Both the position numbers and the translations under genes were made by a program. Below are positions 22,015-33,671 of a stretch of DNA of 64,000 bases, piece by piece. The notes under the pieces are model-generated. The model was not told the origin of the DNA and did no database searches. It worked only from the letters and a program-made list of their open reading frames with translations. The DNA is taken from NCBI GenBank assembly GCA_010405405.1, contig MU004231.1, positions 3,466,401 through 3,530,400 of the forward strand. The letters run 5' to 3'. The DNA comes from Microthyrium microscopicum. Taxonomy: Eukaryota; Ascomycota; Dothideomycetes; Microthyriales; Microthyriaceae. Position 1 is the stretch's first letter; each line of letters begins with the position of its first letter.

Positions 22015-23523
22015 TTTGGAGGGGCTGGAGCCACTGAATGTCTCAGTACCAACAGGCGCAAGGAAATCAAGTAATTAATGAAAGCCTTTGGGTTACGGCT
22101 ATGTTTACTTTGACTTGAGGGAAAAAGAAGGAGCAAGATTCGATTTCGATTTGATATGATTGATCTGATTAAGGAAAAAAGATAGAGTTGCGGATCAGAT
22201 AACTTTAAAATGACTGCAGGGCGCAGCCAGACCTGGGTAAAACCTTTCCTTCCCAAGTTCTCATGCCATCTTTCCCACCATCTCGCCTCTGAGCGATTTC
22301 GCTGACTTGTTTGATCCACCAAAATGGCTTTCTCCGGGGTCGGCAGACCTGCAGGGTGGACAGCAGAGGCGTATTTCCTTAGGCTCTTTCGACCATCATT
22401 GGTCCACCTCCACCCACCGAATTTGTCAATTCTCAAGGTCAAGGTTTTGCAGGCTGGGCATGGCAACAATTCTGTTTTCTTTTCTGCGCAACGAGGAAAG
22501 GCATGTGTTGATGTTTAAGACATCCTGCAATACCACCGTCTGCTACCAAGTAATTGTCGTACTCGGAAGCTGATTGTTTGCAGGTTCGTCATGGAGTCTG
22601 GACCTATCCACATTGCACATTGCCCACCGACTACCGGTGCGTTGGAGTCTATAACTGACTAGACAATAAACAGGAAGGTGCTTCCCCGCCGGGACTTTTC
22701 AACCCATTGATATTTCGGAAGCTCTGGCCGGAGACCATCTGCTTTACGCAGCTGCGAGTAGGATCTGCAATTTGCGTCTCCAAGACCAGCCAAAGACATC
22801 AAACTTTTTTCTCGTCTGGAGTACCCAGCAGCCTGGTGTTAACGATCAAACGCTTGAATAAGTTTGCTGCAGAGGCATAGCCCACGCTAGTCTCTCCCGA
22901 GTTCCGGGAAGCGAATTCTCCATTCTTCGTCACGAAACTGGTGGTAGCCAAGACACGTTTTTGAGGCCTTTTGATGGTGGAACCTGGTCGGATGTCGCTT
23001 GGCCATGCTGATTATCTTATCAATCGTCCTATCAGATATAATTTTTCGTCTTTAGCGTTCATTCAAGGCGCGTCTTCATCCCGGTGATGACCACAACCCA
23101 GATGCACCAGAGTGGGCTTGGGCGAGTCAATCAATGCAATGGCCTGCAAGCGGCCCTTCTCGCTGGATCTATCGACACTTCAGAAGGCTAATTCCCTGTC
23201 ACCCGAAAATGCCACTCGAAGGGCTTGCAGTAATTGGCGCAGAAAATTCTCGTTTCTCGCGAGTTCAACTTTCAACATCAGGAGAGGTCAACGAGCTACG
23301 GCACTTGCCAGCCGACGATCGGCCCAGATGGCCTTGCAATCGCCTGGTGGCGGGGGGTGTTGTCAGCCAGTCCTGCGCTCTAAATTCCGTCCAATATCTT
23401 TTACCTCTTAGGCTCTTAATCAATCTTATCAAACTTATCAATCTCATCAGCCTTCCGGCGTTTTTATATTTGTCTACAATTGAAGAATAACGCGAAGGCT
23501 TGACGAAAATCAACTCGTTGTTC
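22015..23523. promoter_or_regulatory. Divergent FTR1-FET3 promoter with GATA-type iron elements
   Basis: This 1.5-kb region drives both iron-uptake genes. It contains ATCAGATAA at 22194-22202, an exact match to the ATCWGATAA site of fungal iron-responsive GATA repressors (SreA/Sre1/Urbs1 family). A cluster at 23012-23040 has two adjacent TTATC cores and ATCAGATAT, one base off the consensus. Two further TTATC cores lie at 23426 and 23435 near the FET3 start. Repression by iron is therefore expected; the binding itself is inferred. Confidence 0.7.
22194..22202 (+). promoter_or_regulatory. Iron-GATA (SreA-type) site ATCAGATAA
   Basis: Exact ATCWGATAA match, about 180 bp upstream of the FTR1 start codon. 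Confidence 0.6.
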
Positions 23524-25479
23524 ATGGGCCTTAAAAGCTTGACAAGCTTAGCGATGCTGGTGCCAATGCTTATTGCAACTCTCTTTCCTTTAACAGTACT
23601 TGCTAGTACTGTCACATATGATCTTGAGGCTTCGTGGATGAGAGCAAGCCCAGATGGATTCGAAAGAAGCGTGATTGGAATCAACGGGGAGTGGCCTCTA
23701 CCAACTCTTTATGCCACAAAGGGCGATACAGTCACTGTGACTCTCAAAAACAGCCTTGGGAATGTTAGCACAAGTCTGCATTGGCATGGTATTTTTCAAA
23801 ATGGTACCACAAACATGGATGGATCAGTAGGCGCCTCGCAGTGCTCTATACCACCAGGATCCTCATTGACATACAACTTCACGGCAAGTCCTTCTCTCGA
23901 ATGTTGAAGAAGATGTGCTAAGAGATATAGCTTAACCAATCCGGCACGTACTGGTACCACTCACATTTGAAGGGGCAATACCCAGATGGTATGCGCGCAC
24001 CTTTTATCATTGCGGATCCAGACATGCCTTTCAAGAACGACTACGATGAGGAGCTCGTAATATCCCTCTCTGATTGGTATCATGATTTCACCATGGATCT
24101 CGCAAAGAGTTTCCTGAGTGTAGGCAATCCAACTGGCGCAGAGCCAGTACCAGATTCTGCACTAATGAACGAAACCCAAAACCTCAACGTCAAAGTTGCT
24201 CCCGGCAAAACCTATCTGATCCGCCTGGTAAACCTAGGCGCTTTTGCGAATCAAAGGTTTTGGATTGAAGGCCATCAAATGAAAGTGGTAGAAGTAGACG
24301 GGGTATGGACGGAACCAAAAGACGCCAGTATTATTTACCTGGCGGTGGCACAGCGCTGTTCTGTTCTTGTGTCGACGACCAACAGTACTGGAGCCAATTT
24401 TCCCATGGTGACCAGTATGGACACGGTTCGTGTTTAGCTTTGCTTGTGCACATTCTACACTGCTAATGATGAGAAGGATTTGTTTGATGCTATTCCAGAT
24501 GGCCTTCAGTGGAACACAACCGGATGGCTGGTCTACGATGATTCAAAACCCAAGCCTGCGCCTAAGGTTCTTGATACTTTCGATGACTTTGACGACTTTA
24601 CACTTGTACCACAAGATCGCCTACCTCGATTCCCCGAACCTGACCACACAATCACTCTCGATCTATACATGGACAATCTTGGCGATGGAGCCAACTAGTA
24701 TGCTTCTCACTCTTCATCCCTTTCGATGCTTTACTGACAGAAAACAGTGCCTTTTTTAGCGGACAAACATACGTTTCGCCCAAAGTACCAACCATATACT
24801 CAGTCATGACTTTAGGCGAAGATGCCGCGAACGTCAGTGTGTATGGCGACAACACAAACGCTTACATCCTCGAGAAAGGACAAGTCATTGAAGTCATCAT
24901 CAACAATCAAGATCCTGGAAAGCATCCCGTCCATCTTCACGGTCATAACTTCCAGGTCGTTGCACGGGAGGCAGCAGATACTGGCGACGCACCAGCAAAT
25001 CTGACTGACGCTGGAACACCTGGTTTGCCAATGCGACGTGATACAATCACTCTATGGCCAACAAGCTATGCTCGAGTACGCTTCATTGCTGACAATCCTG
25101 GTGTTTGGCTCTTCCATTGCCACATCGAGTGGTATGTAGATTAGAACCTATCTCTGTCATATAAAGCTAACCCAAAGACAGGCACACTATTTCTGGTCTC
25201 ATTGCAACCTTCATTGAAGCACCCTTGGAAGTACAGAAGTCACTCAAGATACCAGACGATCACCTCGCAGTCTGCAAAGCTGAAGGCGTCCCAACTGCTG
25301 GAAATGCAGCAGGTAACACTGTTAACCACTTTGATCTGACAGGCGAGAACAAGTCACCTGCCCCGCTTCCAGCTGGATTCACTGCCCGTGGTATTGTAGC
25401 CCTGGTCTTCAGCTGCATTGCTGCCTTTTTGGGCTGTGCTGTTATCGCTTGGTACGGCTATGCCCCATTGAAACAATAA
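23524..25479 (+). CDS. fet3: Fet3-type multicopper ferroxidase
   Basis: Fet3 proteins oxidise Fe(II) at the cell surface and pass Fe(III) to Ftr1. The model is join(23524..23883,23931..24425,24477..24697,24748..25131,25182..25479), 585 residues. An N-terminal signal peptide ([23 protein letters not shown]) precedes three cupredoxin domains. Copper ligands are visible in HWHG (86-89), WYHSH (128-132), HPVHLHGH (418-425) and the type-1/trinuclear HCHIEWH. A C-terminal membrane anchor ([19 protein letters not shown]...) is followed by a very short tail. The first intron uses a GC donor: ACG|GCAAGT...ATATAG|CTT gives [12 protein letters not shown], and no GT alternative keeps the frame. It lies head-to-head with ftr1, the usual arrangement of this pair in fungi. 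The anchor and pairing favour ferroxidase over secreted laccase. Confidence 0.95.
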
Positions 25480-26430
25480 AGCATTCACGTTCTCGGTGTT
25501 TTACTGTTGGACACGATCTTTCGGAAGAAAAGCGGTCTTCGTCATCAATGATGTACATGCCCATATTTTTAATTTAATGTTTCGTTGCGACTGTATTGAG
25601 AAGATGTAAAATGATACCAATGTTTTGTTTTAAAGCAACTACCAATCGCGCAGTGTTGAAATTCTTGGACGTCTCGGATTATTTATAATAAGCGTGAGTA
25701 ATGAGGACAATCTGATTGTGCCCGAAGTTTTCATCTAAGGTCGGTGGCTTGGAATTGCACCAAGGAGCATAACAGAGCTGGTTATGCCTCGCGTTCTGCT
25801 CTGCTGATGCCGTGTGCTGGATCAAAGATATACCAGGTAGCTGAGAGCTAATTTTCTAAGGTCGAGCCATGGGGTTTGAACGAAGTCTTCGATTGCAAGC
25901 AAAATGTCTCTACAAAAACTATTACTTGTCAGCACAATTAGCTTCGGTAATTATATACACAAGCAGTTCCTTCAAATCGGCGCAGACCTAGCTGATTTTC
26001 TTGGTTCGACTACTACTCCAGTAAGGTGTCTCAGTTAGGTGCTTTTCAAGCCCTTCCATATCAGGTTTCCAAGCCCTGCTCTTATACTCTCTACATTATA
26101 GTACTATAGTACTATAGTACAAAGTTATAAGTTTTTAGATCGTGATAAACCGCGGTGGGGCGCAGCCATGCGCAGTGTTTCTAAAGTTGAGGTTTTGAAC
26201 TATCAGTACTGTATCCACGCGAAACACAGACTTATGATGCCCGGTTCAGTCTGTTCTATTAGTCTTCAAACAATTAACATCTAAAGCTGTCAGAAGTAGT
26301 AGGCAACTTCCATAAACACTGGGCCACCCCCGTTTCCATACTTCTACCCTTGCTCTGCTCTATTTTGAACCATATGCTCGTCATCTGTACATCATCCTTC
26401 TTTCGAAACGAATGAAACTGGAAAGACGAC
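25480..26430. other. Intergenic, with a short TATAGTAC microsatellite
   Basis: About 950 bp. At 26096-26122 the 8-base unit TATAGTAC is repeated three times. The rest is FET3 3' UTR and promoter of the MARVEL-like gene; nothing else is seen. Confidence 0.5.
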
Positions 26431-27345
26431 ATGCCTGCCATACTCAAAACTGTTTCACTGCTTCTACGAGCTCTTGAGCTCATATTTGCAGTCATCATCA
26501 TAGCTCTTTCTGGTCGAATGATATCAACATCAGTGTGGAATGCTGTCCCGCGCAGGTTGGGCGGCAATGCTGCCGAAGTCAATTTCGCCATGTTTCTTGG
26601 AGTTTTCGCACTTGTCACAACACTACTACTTGGACCTTTAACTTTTCGTCTGCCCAGAGCAGGACTGGCTCTTTACGCCATTGCCGGTCTTGATTTACTG
26701 AACATGTGCCTCAACTTAGGGGGAGGGATTGGATTGGCTGCAGCCATGGATATTCACAGCTGTGACAACAGGAGATATACAAGATATAATCGCATCACCA
26801 ACAGCTCTGCTGACACCAGGGCTCGCTGTATGGAAGCACAAGGCACTACAGCATTCATCTGGCTCAACTTCCTCGCTTTCGCCCTTTCTTTCGGTCTTTC
26901 GATCCAAAGTATCCTCGTGAGGCATGAAGATTCTGCAGTTTCTAACCCAGAGATGGCGTCGAACACTTCAAGGCATAACCACGGATCAAATGGACCAATA
27001 CTTGATCCACCGTCTTCGAGGAGCAATAGACTTCGAGTTCCTGTCCCGGGCTTCGGCAAATCAAAGAACACTCCCACAGCAAGCAATACACAGCCAAATA
27101 TCAGCGAAACTAGGCCAATTCCAGTACGAACTAGTACCGAGAACATCACCGCTCTTCCGCAAATTCATCAACCCGTACCTACCAGACCTCAAAGCCATGG
27201 CCATTTCACAGAAGAGTTCAACAGAAACGACACAGGGGAGAACTACGGACATACTGTGCCAGTTGCTCCTCCAGCACCACCAGTGAGCGACCAAATAGAG
27301 CATGCCGATGGCTCAGGAAGTCGCAAGATCGTCCTCAATGGATAG
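26431..27345 (+). CDS. MARVEL-like four-TM membrane protein
   Basis: A single-exon gene of 304 residues. Four hydrophobic segments lie at about residues 8-28, 47-70, 75-100 and 130-155, with a Cys/Arg-containing loop (DIHSCDNRRYTRYNR...RCMEAQG) between the third and fourth. The arrangement and the opening LLRALELIFAVIIIALSG fit the fungal membrane-associating (MARVEL) class, small plasma-membrane proteins linked to lipid microdomains (for example Nce102 relatives). Residues 165-304 form a long polar cytosolic tail rich in Ser, Pro and Asn. The domain call rests on topology and the family-like first segment, so it is moderate. No operon-like or functional neighbour is evident. Confidence 0.7.
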   Translation: MPAILKTVSLLLRALELIFAVIIIALSGRMISTSVWNAVPRRLGGNAAEVNFAMFLGVFALVTTLLLGPLTFRLPRAGLALYAIAGLDLLNMCLNLGGGIGLAAAMDIHSCDNRRYTRYNRITNSSADTRARCMEAQGTTAFIWLNFLAFALSFGLSIQSILVRHEDSAVSNPEMASNTSRHNHGSNGPILDPPSSRSNRLRVPVPGFGKSKNTPTASNTQPNISETRPIPVRTSTENITALPQIHQPVPTRPQSHGHFTEEFNRNDTGENYGHTVPVAPPAPPVSDQIEHADGSGSRKIVLNG

Positions 27346-28190
27346 TAGCATTGCTGATATAGCAACATTGACGGCGGTTTGAAGCAGTGTGGATGGTTAA
27401 AACGGAAACGATAATGAAATGTTGGTATTCACTTATCACACTTGGGGCTCAATGAGAAACAACGAACTGTTTATATTAACTCCATATTAAGAAACCCTCG
27501 GCCAAGGCACGGTCTCTTATCTTCAACGCTCTTGTTTGTTTCCTGGGATGCACGGATACAAGTGAGGTGATCTTAATGAAACAACTCGATAAATCGGCGA
27601 TGAGAATACTAAACATAGCTAGGAAGTTTAAGACATTACTGATGGCCTGATCTGACACTAGTATGGATTTTGGAAGGAGGCAGGTGATGGTAGTTATATT
27701 TCCGTCGGTTGAGTACCTAATTACCAAAAAGCAATGAGCCAATATGTAGTAGTGTACTCTAAAGAGTTGTTCAGTGATAAATAGGGGCCGCAATCTGGCA
27801 CTCTCTGGTACTCAACTAGAGGATATTGATTCTATAGCAGTATATTCATCTGAATCAAAAGATAGATTACGTTGAATCTACCTTTTAGTAACAGGTAAGT
27901 CGAGAACAATTGAATAGATCGATAAGAAGTAAAGTCTTGTTATTGTACCATGACACTTCGATAAAAGCCTGAAGCCTGAGTGGTATGGGAGAAATTCTCA
28001 TGATAATATAGATACATGCAAATCATACATAACGTCTCCCTACTCTAGTGCGATTGCCTCCCTCCTGAAAGATCTAGGTAAATGACACATATTCTATAAT
28101 GGTTCTAAAAAGGCAAATGCTATGCTGTTGCGTGTCCTACGCAATGCAACCAGAACTCCTCGCTAAAAGCAAATATAAATTCAGGTGGTA
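27346..28190. other. Convergent intergenic region, nothing seen
   Basis: About 850 bp between two 3' ends. A 105-codon minus-strand frame (27476-27793) has no family features and is judged chance. Confidence 0.5.
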
Positions 28191-29939
28191 TCATCGCGGC
28201 CGTGATTGTTGAGAAATATCGACACTCTTCTTGCTCTTCCCGCTCTCGGCATCGCTCGGTCGACCGCCAGTCAGTGGTTCTGCAGTTGGGCTACCTAGCG
28301 GCTCTGTGGCAGGGAATAGATCTGGCAATCGTTCCCATTCCGGCGTTGAGCTCCGGCTATGTGGTTCGTCTGGACTTCTTTCGGGTTTCCGGATTTTATC
28401 TTCGAATCGAAGACCCCATAGTCCTCCGCCCTCCTCAGATCGCCGGTAGGTCCGCTGAGGGCTTTGCATCTCAATGTCAAAGTCGACGCTTTCCGTGACG
28501 CTGACTTGGACATCAACAACTTTGGCGATGCCTGCTGAATCCTCGATAAATGGCCAGATCGCCGCGCGATCACTGTATTCTGCTGAAGCTAATATATCAA
28601 GACTCTTGTTCTTTGACAAATCTCTGGATCCGGAGCCACTCTTCGACCCTGAACTTTGAGATATTTTCAATTCTTTCTCCAGCTGTGATCCTCCAATGAC
28701 AGTGGTGGTGTAACCTTGGGATTCACCAACGGATTCCCATGGGCGAAATATGGATGGTAAGCTTTCGGGGTTATCGTAGATTGGTTGTGGTTTGGTAATG
28801 GATGACTTCCAGTAAGATTTCTTCCCGTCTCCAGTTCGATTGTGAGTAAGATGATTCTTAGTGGAGCGAACCATGCGTTTGAGTAGAGGTCGCATTGTTG
28901 CGAGTGAACCAGCGACGATGCCAGTACCGAGCTCGATGGTTGACCATATTGAGATGTTGACGGCGGCGACTGACATAATTAGCGATGTGCTGGACCATCA
29001 GCAATAGCATTACTTACAGAAAAAGTCGTCGTGAAATCCCAGATTCTTAACATAGAGGAAACGAACGATTGAGCAGATGCTTCCACTTGAATTTGTTAGC
29101 AGGGGATATCCGACGCCAATGAAACAACAACTCACAAGCCTCCCAGACTGAGAATCAAACCCGCCGAGATTTTGGAGCGCATGTCCATAGTAACGTTCCA
29201 AAGGAGATAAATAGGCATAATGGCGAAAATGAGATCGGTTATTGTTGATACTGCAGCTTGTTCGTAGCCCAGTGCGACTGAAACATTGCCACTTGTGCAA
29301 AGGTTCAGTAGTTGGCGATCCGCTTGGTTCTTTGGATTACCACATCGGAAAATAACGTAGAGAATATGATACGAATTGACGAGTGTGCTGAGGCAGCAAG
29401 TGGCGATGACAAATCTCCGAACTCCTTTCTGGATAACAACGCGAAGAAAGAAGTAACCCAGTGAGAGCTTGAGGAATATTTGCGTCGACAAGTAGAACAC
29501 TTCGTTGACCGTCGTCCACTACAAGAGGTTAGACGGACTATGTTGCTATAGTAAATATTAACGTACGTTGATTGCGGCTCTTATTGACGCTGCGGAATCT
29601 GTTAGACTCAGATGTGTTCCACCTCCATTGGCAACAATCTCCATCAACGCAGCATTGTATATGATGAAGTTGACCTATTCTATATCAACATCTACCTCCA
29701 AAAGTGCTGAGTATTTAAAGCCTTACCAAGGCTACGACCATAAAATAATCATCGGCTCCAAGCGAGTTTGACATTGCTTTTCGAACCCATAATCGCACAA
29801 TGACCGATGGAATAGCAAGCGCGAGAAAGACAGTGGTAACCGCTATTTGATATGGCTGGCGGTTATGTATCGACATGTCGCTGTGTATGCCCTTGAGCGG
29901 ACTGCCCGGCTCGGTGAAGTTTTCTGGAGGGGCGTCCAT
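28191..29939 (-). CDS. Pth11-like / fungal rhodopsin-domain integral membrane protein
   Basis: The model is complement(join(28191..28969,29018..29085,29136..29518,29567..29674,29727..29939)), 516 residues. Seven hydrophobic segments occur in the first ~290 residues. Family landmarks are RLWVRKAMSNSLGADDYFMV (first loop), NGGGTHL, EVFYLSTQIFLKLSLGYFFLR, CGNP, then CTSGN, DLIFAIMPIYLLWNV and GIVAGSLATMRPLL before the tail. This family includes Pth11, a putative G-protein-coupled receptor needed for plant infection in Magnaporthe, but most members are uncharacterised. Residues 290-516 are a Ser/Pro-rich cytosolic tail. All four introns were fixed by reading frame and canonical splice sites. The ligand is unknown. 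Confidence 0.88.
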
Positions 29940-32394
29940 TTTAGTTTAACGACTCTTATGGCATCGTGACGGGTGGGATGGGGGTGGATCTTGGAGGTTG
30001 GGCTTGGTAGGAAGACGCACCTTAAACCTTATTGTTCAAACTACACCATAGATAACCCAGCTCTGAACAGTGTATGGGCCTAGTTACTACGCGTGGGACA
30101 ACTTGCGCAAAGACCATGCCTTGGTAATTGAGCCGGATTGATCGGAATGATAGTAGATTGGAAAAGCTCCGTGGGTAGTCAAGCTGGACCCAAGCTTATA
30201 TCATTCGTTGACTCGGGCTCTTCTTGACCGGGCAGCATGGGGGAAGAGAGAGACAAAGCTCACCGAAGACACTCTACCTAGCTCTATAGTTGAGTAAGGT
30301 GCTCGAGGAAGGTTAATTAATTTGCAAGCATGGTCCTAGCAGATTGAGTACAAGGAGAAGCACATATCTGAGATGAAGACGCACGTCACATTCTGAGGAC
30401 GTGCGTTTCTTCCACAAGCAGCTTCGCCTGGTCTCTCTCGCACGTTTTGAACAAGACTCCCAGTGAGGCGGATACATACAAATGCTTGTTCTAGTGCGGT
30501 TGCAAAACCATGGCACAGCGTGGCGAAAAAACGACAGATGCAGGAAGGTTACCTCGCTCCTGAGTCGCGACATGCGTTGCCAAGAAGTTCCACAAGGCAA
30601 ATCTAACCTTGTGCTTACACAGGGGGAATAAGAAATGGCACTGACTATATAATTCGTCGCACTGGCTGTGGAAACAGTCACTCTGTTTCTAGAATAGGAA
30701 CGTCCTTGCACAGCGTCTGTGCCTATGAGCTTATTTAACTGTTTTAGTCTGAGAGATGTTGTGTGTATAGGGTTTAGAACTTGACCTCTTGAGCGTCAAG
30801 ATAAGTGAGCCGTTCAGACCAATAGTGCCATCGACCATCCCTTGTCATCGAGTGCTTTATTTTTCACTAAGCGTTCAATTGTTGAAGAGTTATCGAACAG
30901 GATGTGAAATATAGCATCTTTTCATTGAAAAGTGCTATAGCAGTCATTGTAGTTGATGGCAATGTCCGTCTACATGGCTCACTTATTTTGACGGCCGAGA
31001 GGCTGATATCCCAACATAACGCCAGCCATAAAATTGTCGAGGCCTCAAGCATCGACTGTATGTTTTTGCCAAAGTGACAACAGTGTCGTGTGATTCGATC
31101 GCTGTACGTCCGTCGGTATTCTTGAGACAACGTATGATCCCTGAAGGCCGAGGAGCCCATGATCGATTCTAAGCTCTTACTGGACGTGGTTCGCGAGTAT
31201 TAGCTCAGAACCACACGATTGGATGGGAAATAATTCCTCGGCCTGTAGGGTCGTAGTGAAGAAGCACCATGGAAGGACGTGTCGAACCAGTAACAATCAA
31301 CCGTAGGCAAGGATTGGTCTGTAGGTCGTCGTATCCTTCTAGAAGGTATCCTTCTGTAAAACCCTGCGGTCCTCCTCCCGTACCACACGCTAGAACACGC
31401 TAACACAAAATTTATGGTGAGGCGGTATCTGGCCGATTGTGAATGAAAAGATGAATGCCTGTTTAGACCGCTATAATTAGTAATCCGTGAGGACCAAATA
31501 GCGGAATAACAATGTCATGTCCAAATTTGACCAAGACTCTAGGGAATTGCTAGAGATTGGAGCACATATCTTATGTTGCAAGGTACTCATGGAGCTGTGA
31601 ATATAGAGAATATGTATATGAAGAGGAGTAGGCGGGATAAATGAGAAGCGGAGAAGCACGATGTTCACGAAGGCCCTGCAATACGTAGGGCCCGCTAGAT
31701 TGAGCAATGATTCCGTCCAATCGGGTGATGGCGGCGCAAAGTGGATCGAGATTTTAATCTCAAATCAAAGTCCGGTGAGAAGCTCGATGATGAGATGGAA
31801 GTTTGGAACGTACACAAATAATGAAGCCAGAGGCCTAGAGAGAAATCTCAGAAGATCTAAGGCAAGCATCTTATCATATCTCTACTGTAGCTCTCTTAAT
31901 TGGCTGTCGTATCCGAGGATCTACCCGTATCCGAAAAACCACGCGCATCTTATCGCGATCGGATCTTGCTTTGTTTACATCCGACTTCAGTCCCAATTTA
32001 TTCAACCTCTACCTGCAAGTATCAGACAATTGCCCTGCAAGGTGCTGTACACCGGCCTTTCTCCTACTATCCGTACTCTCCTTTCCAATCCAACAGCAGC
32101 CCCTCGGATCGACTGTGCCGTACTCCGATGTTAATGTCGCGTTCCTGTCATACTGGATCAGTCTTCCGCCTCGAGTTTCACCCTGTCTGAACCTGGGCTG
32201 ACTTTCGAAACCGCATTGTTTGATACATTTTCTTGGCTCTGTACTTCTGTGAATCCACCACTTGCACCGCTGCTACCACACAGTGCCCCTGTTGGCTGAA
32301 CAAACGCCTGCAGGTCCGTCGAGCCGCCAGAAACGTGTTTCCATTGTCGAGCAGCAAATCAGTTCTGTCGTGAAATAACACGCGTCGCATCAAC
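29940..32394. other. Long intergenic region, no supported gene
   Basis: About 2.5 kb between two divergent genes. Frames such as the plus-strand 31661-32134 lack domains, splice partners or coding bias. A small GTATCCTTCT direct repeat occurs at 31329-31356. The last 300 bases are the APC10 promoter. Confidence 0.5.
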
Positions 32395-33528
32395 ATGCCT
32401 AACGGTGCTCGACGCCAAGCGCGTGCTGCTACTGCTCCTCCGTTCGATGAGCCTGTCGCTGAGAACCCTGATTACTCGGATGACGCGGCCCAGGTATCTA
32501 TGCCATTCGTCGAAGATGACGAAATGTTAGAGGAAGAGGCTGATGTTGTCGATGGTGACGAGGAAGACGATGAGGATCAGATTGGTGAGTTTGATTGAGC
32601 CCTTAAGTCCGCCGAACACATATTACAGCCACCTTCTTCACTGAACTTGATACGCTGCAGTGGGGGTGATTCCCTTAACCAAGTAAGTCACCTGCCATTG
32701 CGACTCCAGCCTAACCTGGATAACTTCAATGTTTCTATACTTGGGTTCGTTGCCTTAGTTCGCTACTAGAGAAGATCCACCAACCTTTCGGTAGGCAGCG
32801 ATCTCCTGCTATCTCGGCTTCTTTAGTAGTTTCGGCACCCGAGCCATGCGATATCATTCAGTATAATACATCTAACGGCTGTTATAGACTCTGCGGAACC
32901 AGCATCTACGGTTCCTCCACCCCCGCCTCCAGGATTAAAAGAAATATCATCCCTTGCCTGCTGGACCGTATCAAGCAGTAAACCAGGATGCTCTGTGGCT
33001 GCATTGCGGGCACCTACGACAAGCCAGTTCTGGCAGTCTGATGGGCCTCAGCCTCATCACCTAAATATCCATTTTTTCAAAATGGTGGCTATTACAGCTA
33101 TGCGAATCTATTTAGATTTTGACCTTGACGAATCATATACCCCGACTTTGATTCGTTTCGCAGCCGGAACGGGTTACAATGATCTGCAGGATTTTAGCAC
33201 CATGCGGTTCGATCAGCCAAAAGGATGGATCGATGTTGACTGGGAGGGTGTCGGCGACCCTATTGATGACGATGATGAAACAGAAAGCGGTCCTGTTTTA
33301 CGGTGCATGCTTGTTCAAGTTAGAATATGCGAAAACCACCAAAACGGGAAGGACACACATCTGCGTGGTCTGCAAATCTTCTCCAGAGACAATACAAAAC
33401 CAACGGCAGACCATCAAGGCACCAATGGACACATTTCGCTTCCCACGAGACTCAACGCTGAAAGAAAGAAGAAACGCCAGTCATGGTCTGATCTTGGTGA
33501 GGGGATTGAAACACCAATATTACGTTGA
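32395..33528 (+). CDS. apc10: Anaphase-promoting complex subunit 10 (Doc1/Apc10)
   Basis: Apc10 is the processivity subunit of the APC/C ubiquitin ligase; its DOC domain helps bind D-box substrates. The model is join(32395..32584,32661..32682,32759..32790,32888..33528), 294 residues. Exons 2 and 3 are micro-exons of 22 and 32 bases, yet phase is kept through all joins (QI-VGVIPLTN-SLLEKIHQPF-DSAEPAS). The N-terminal ~65 residues are acidic (EEEADVVDGDEEDDED). The DOC domain is obvious: GLKEISSLACWTVSSSKPG, QFWQSDGPQPHHLNIHF, the GYNDLQDF loop, then VRICENHQNGKDTHLRGLQIFS. The short C-terminal extension is variable in fungi. The micro-exons are the least certain part; the domain call is firm. 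Confidence 0.92.
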
Positions 33529-33671
33529 ATCAAAGGATTTCATTCAGTGACATTCATTCAAGGACCAGAACAAACCATTCAGTTTCCAATAACGAGTTAA
33601 AAATACAGATTGGCAGGTTTCTATTATTATGCATAAATCCTAGAGATCCTAAGGTTGTTTCATTACTCTTT

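Noticed and set aside
23524-25479. Secreted laccase instead of ferroxidase
   Set aside because: A C-terminal membrane anchor and the divergent FTR1 neighbour favour the Fet3 type.
27476-27793. 105-codon minus-strand frame
   Set aside because: No domain, no splice partner, lies between two 3' ends.
31661-32134. 157-codon plus-strand frame before APC10
   Set aside because: Overlaps other frames in the same promoter region, no family features, no coding bias.
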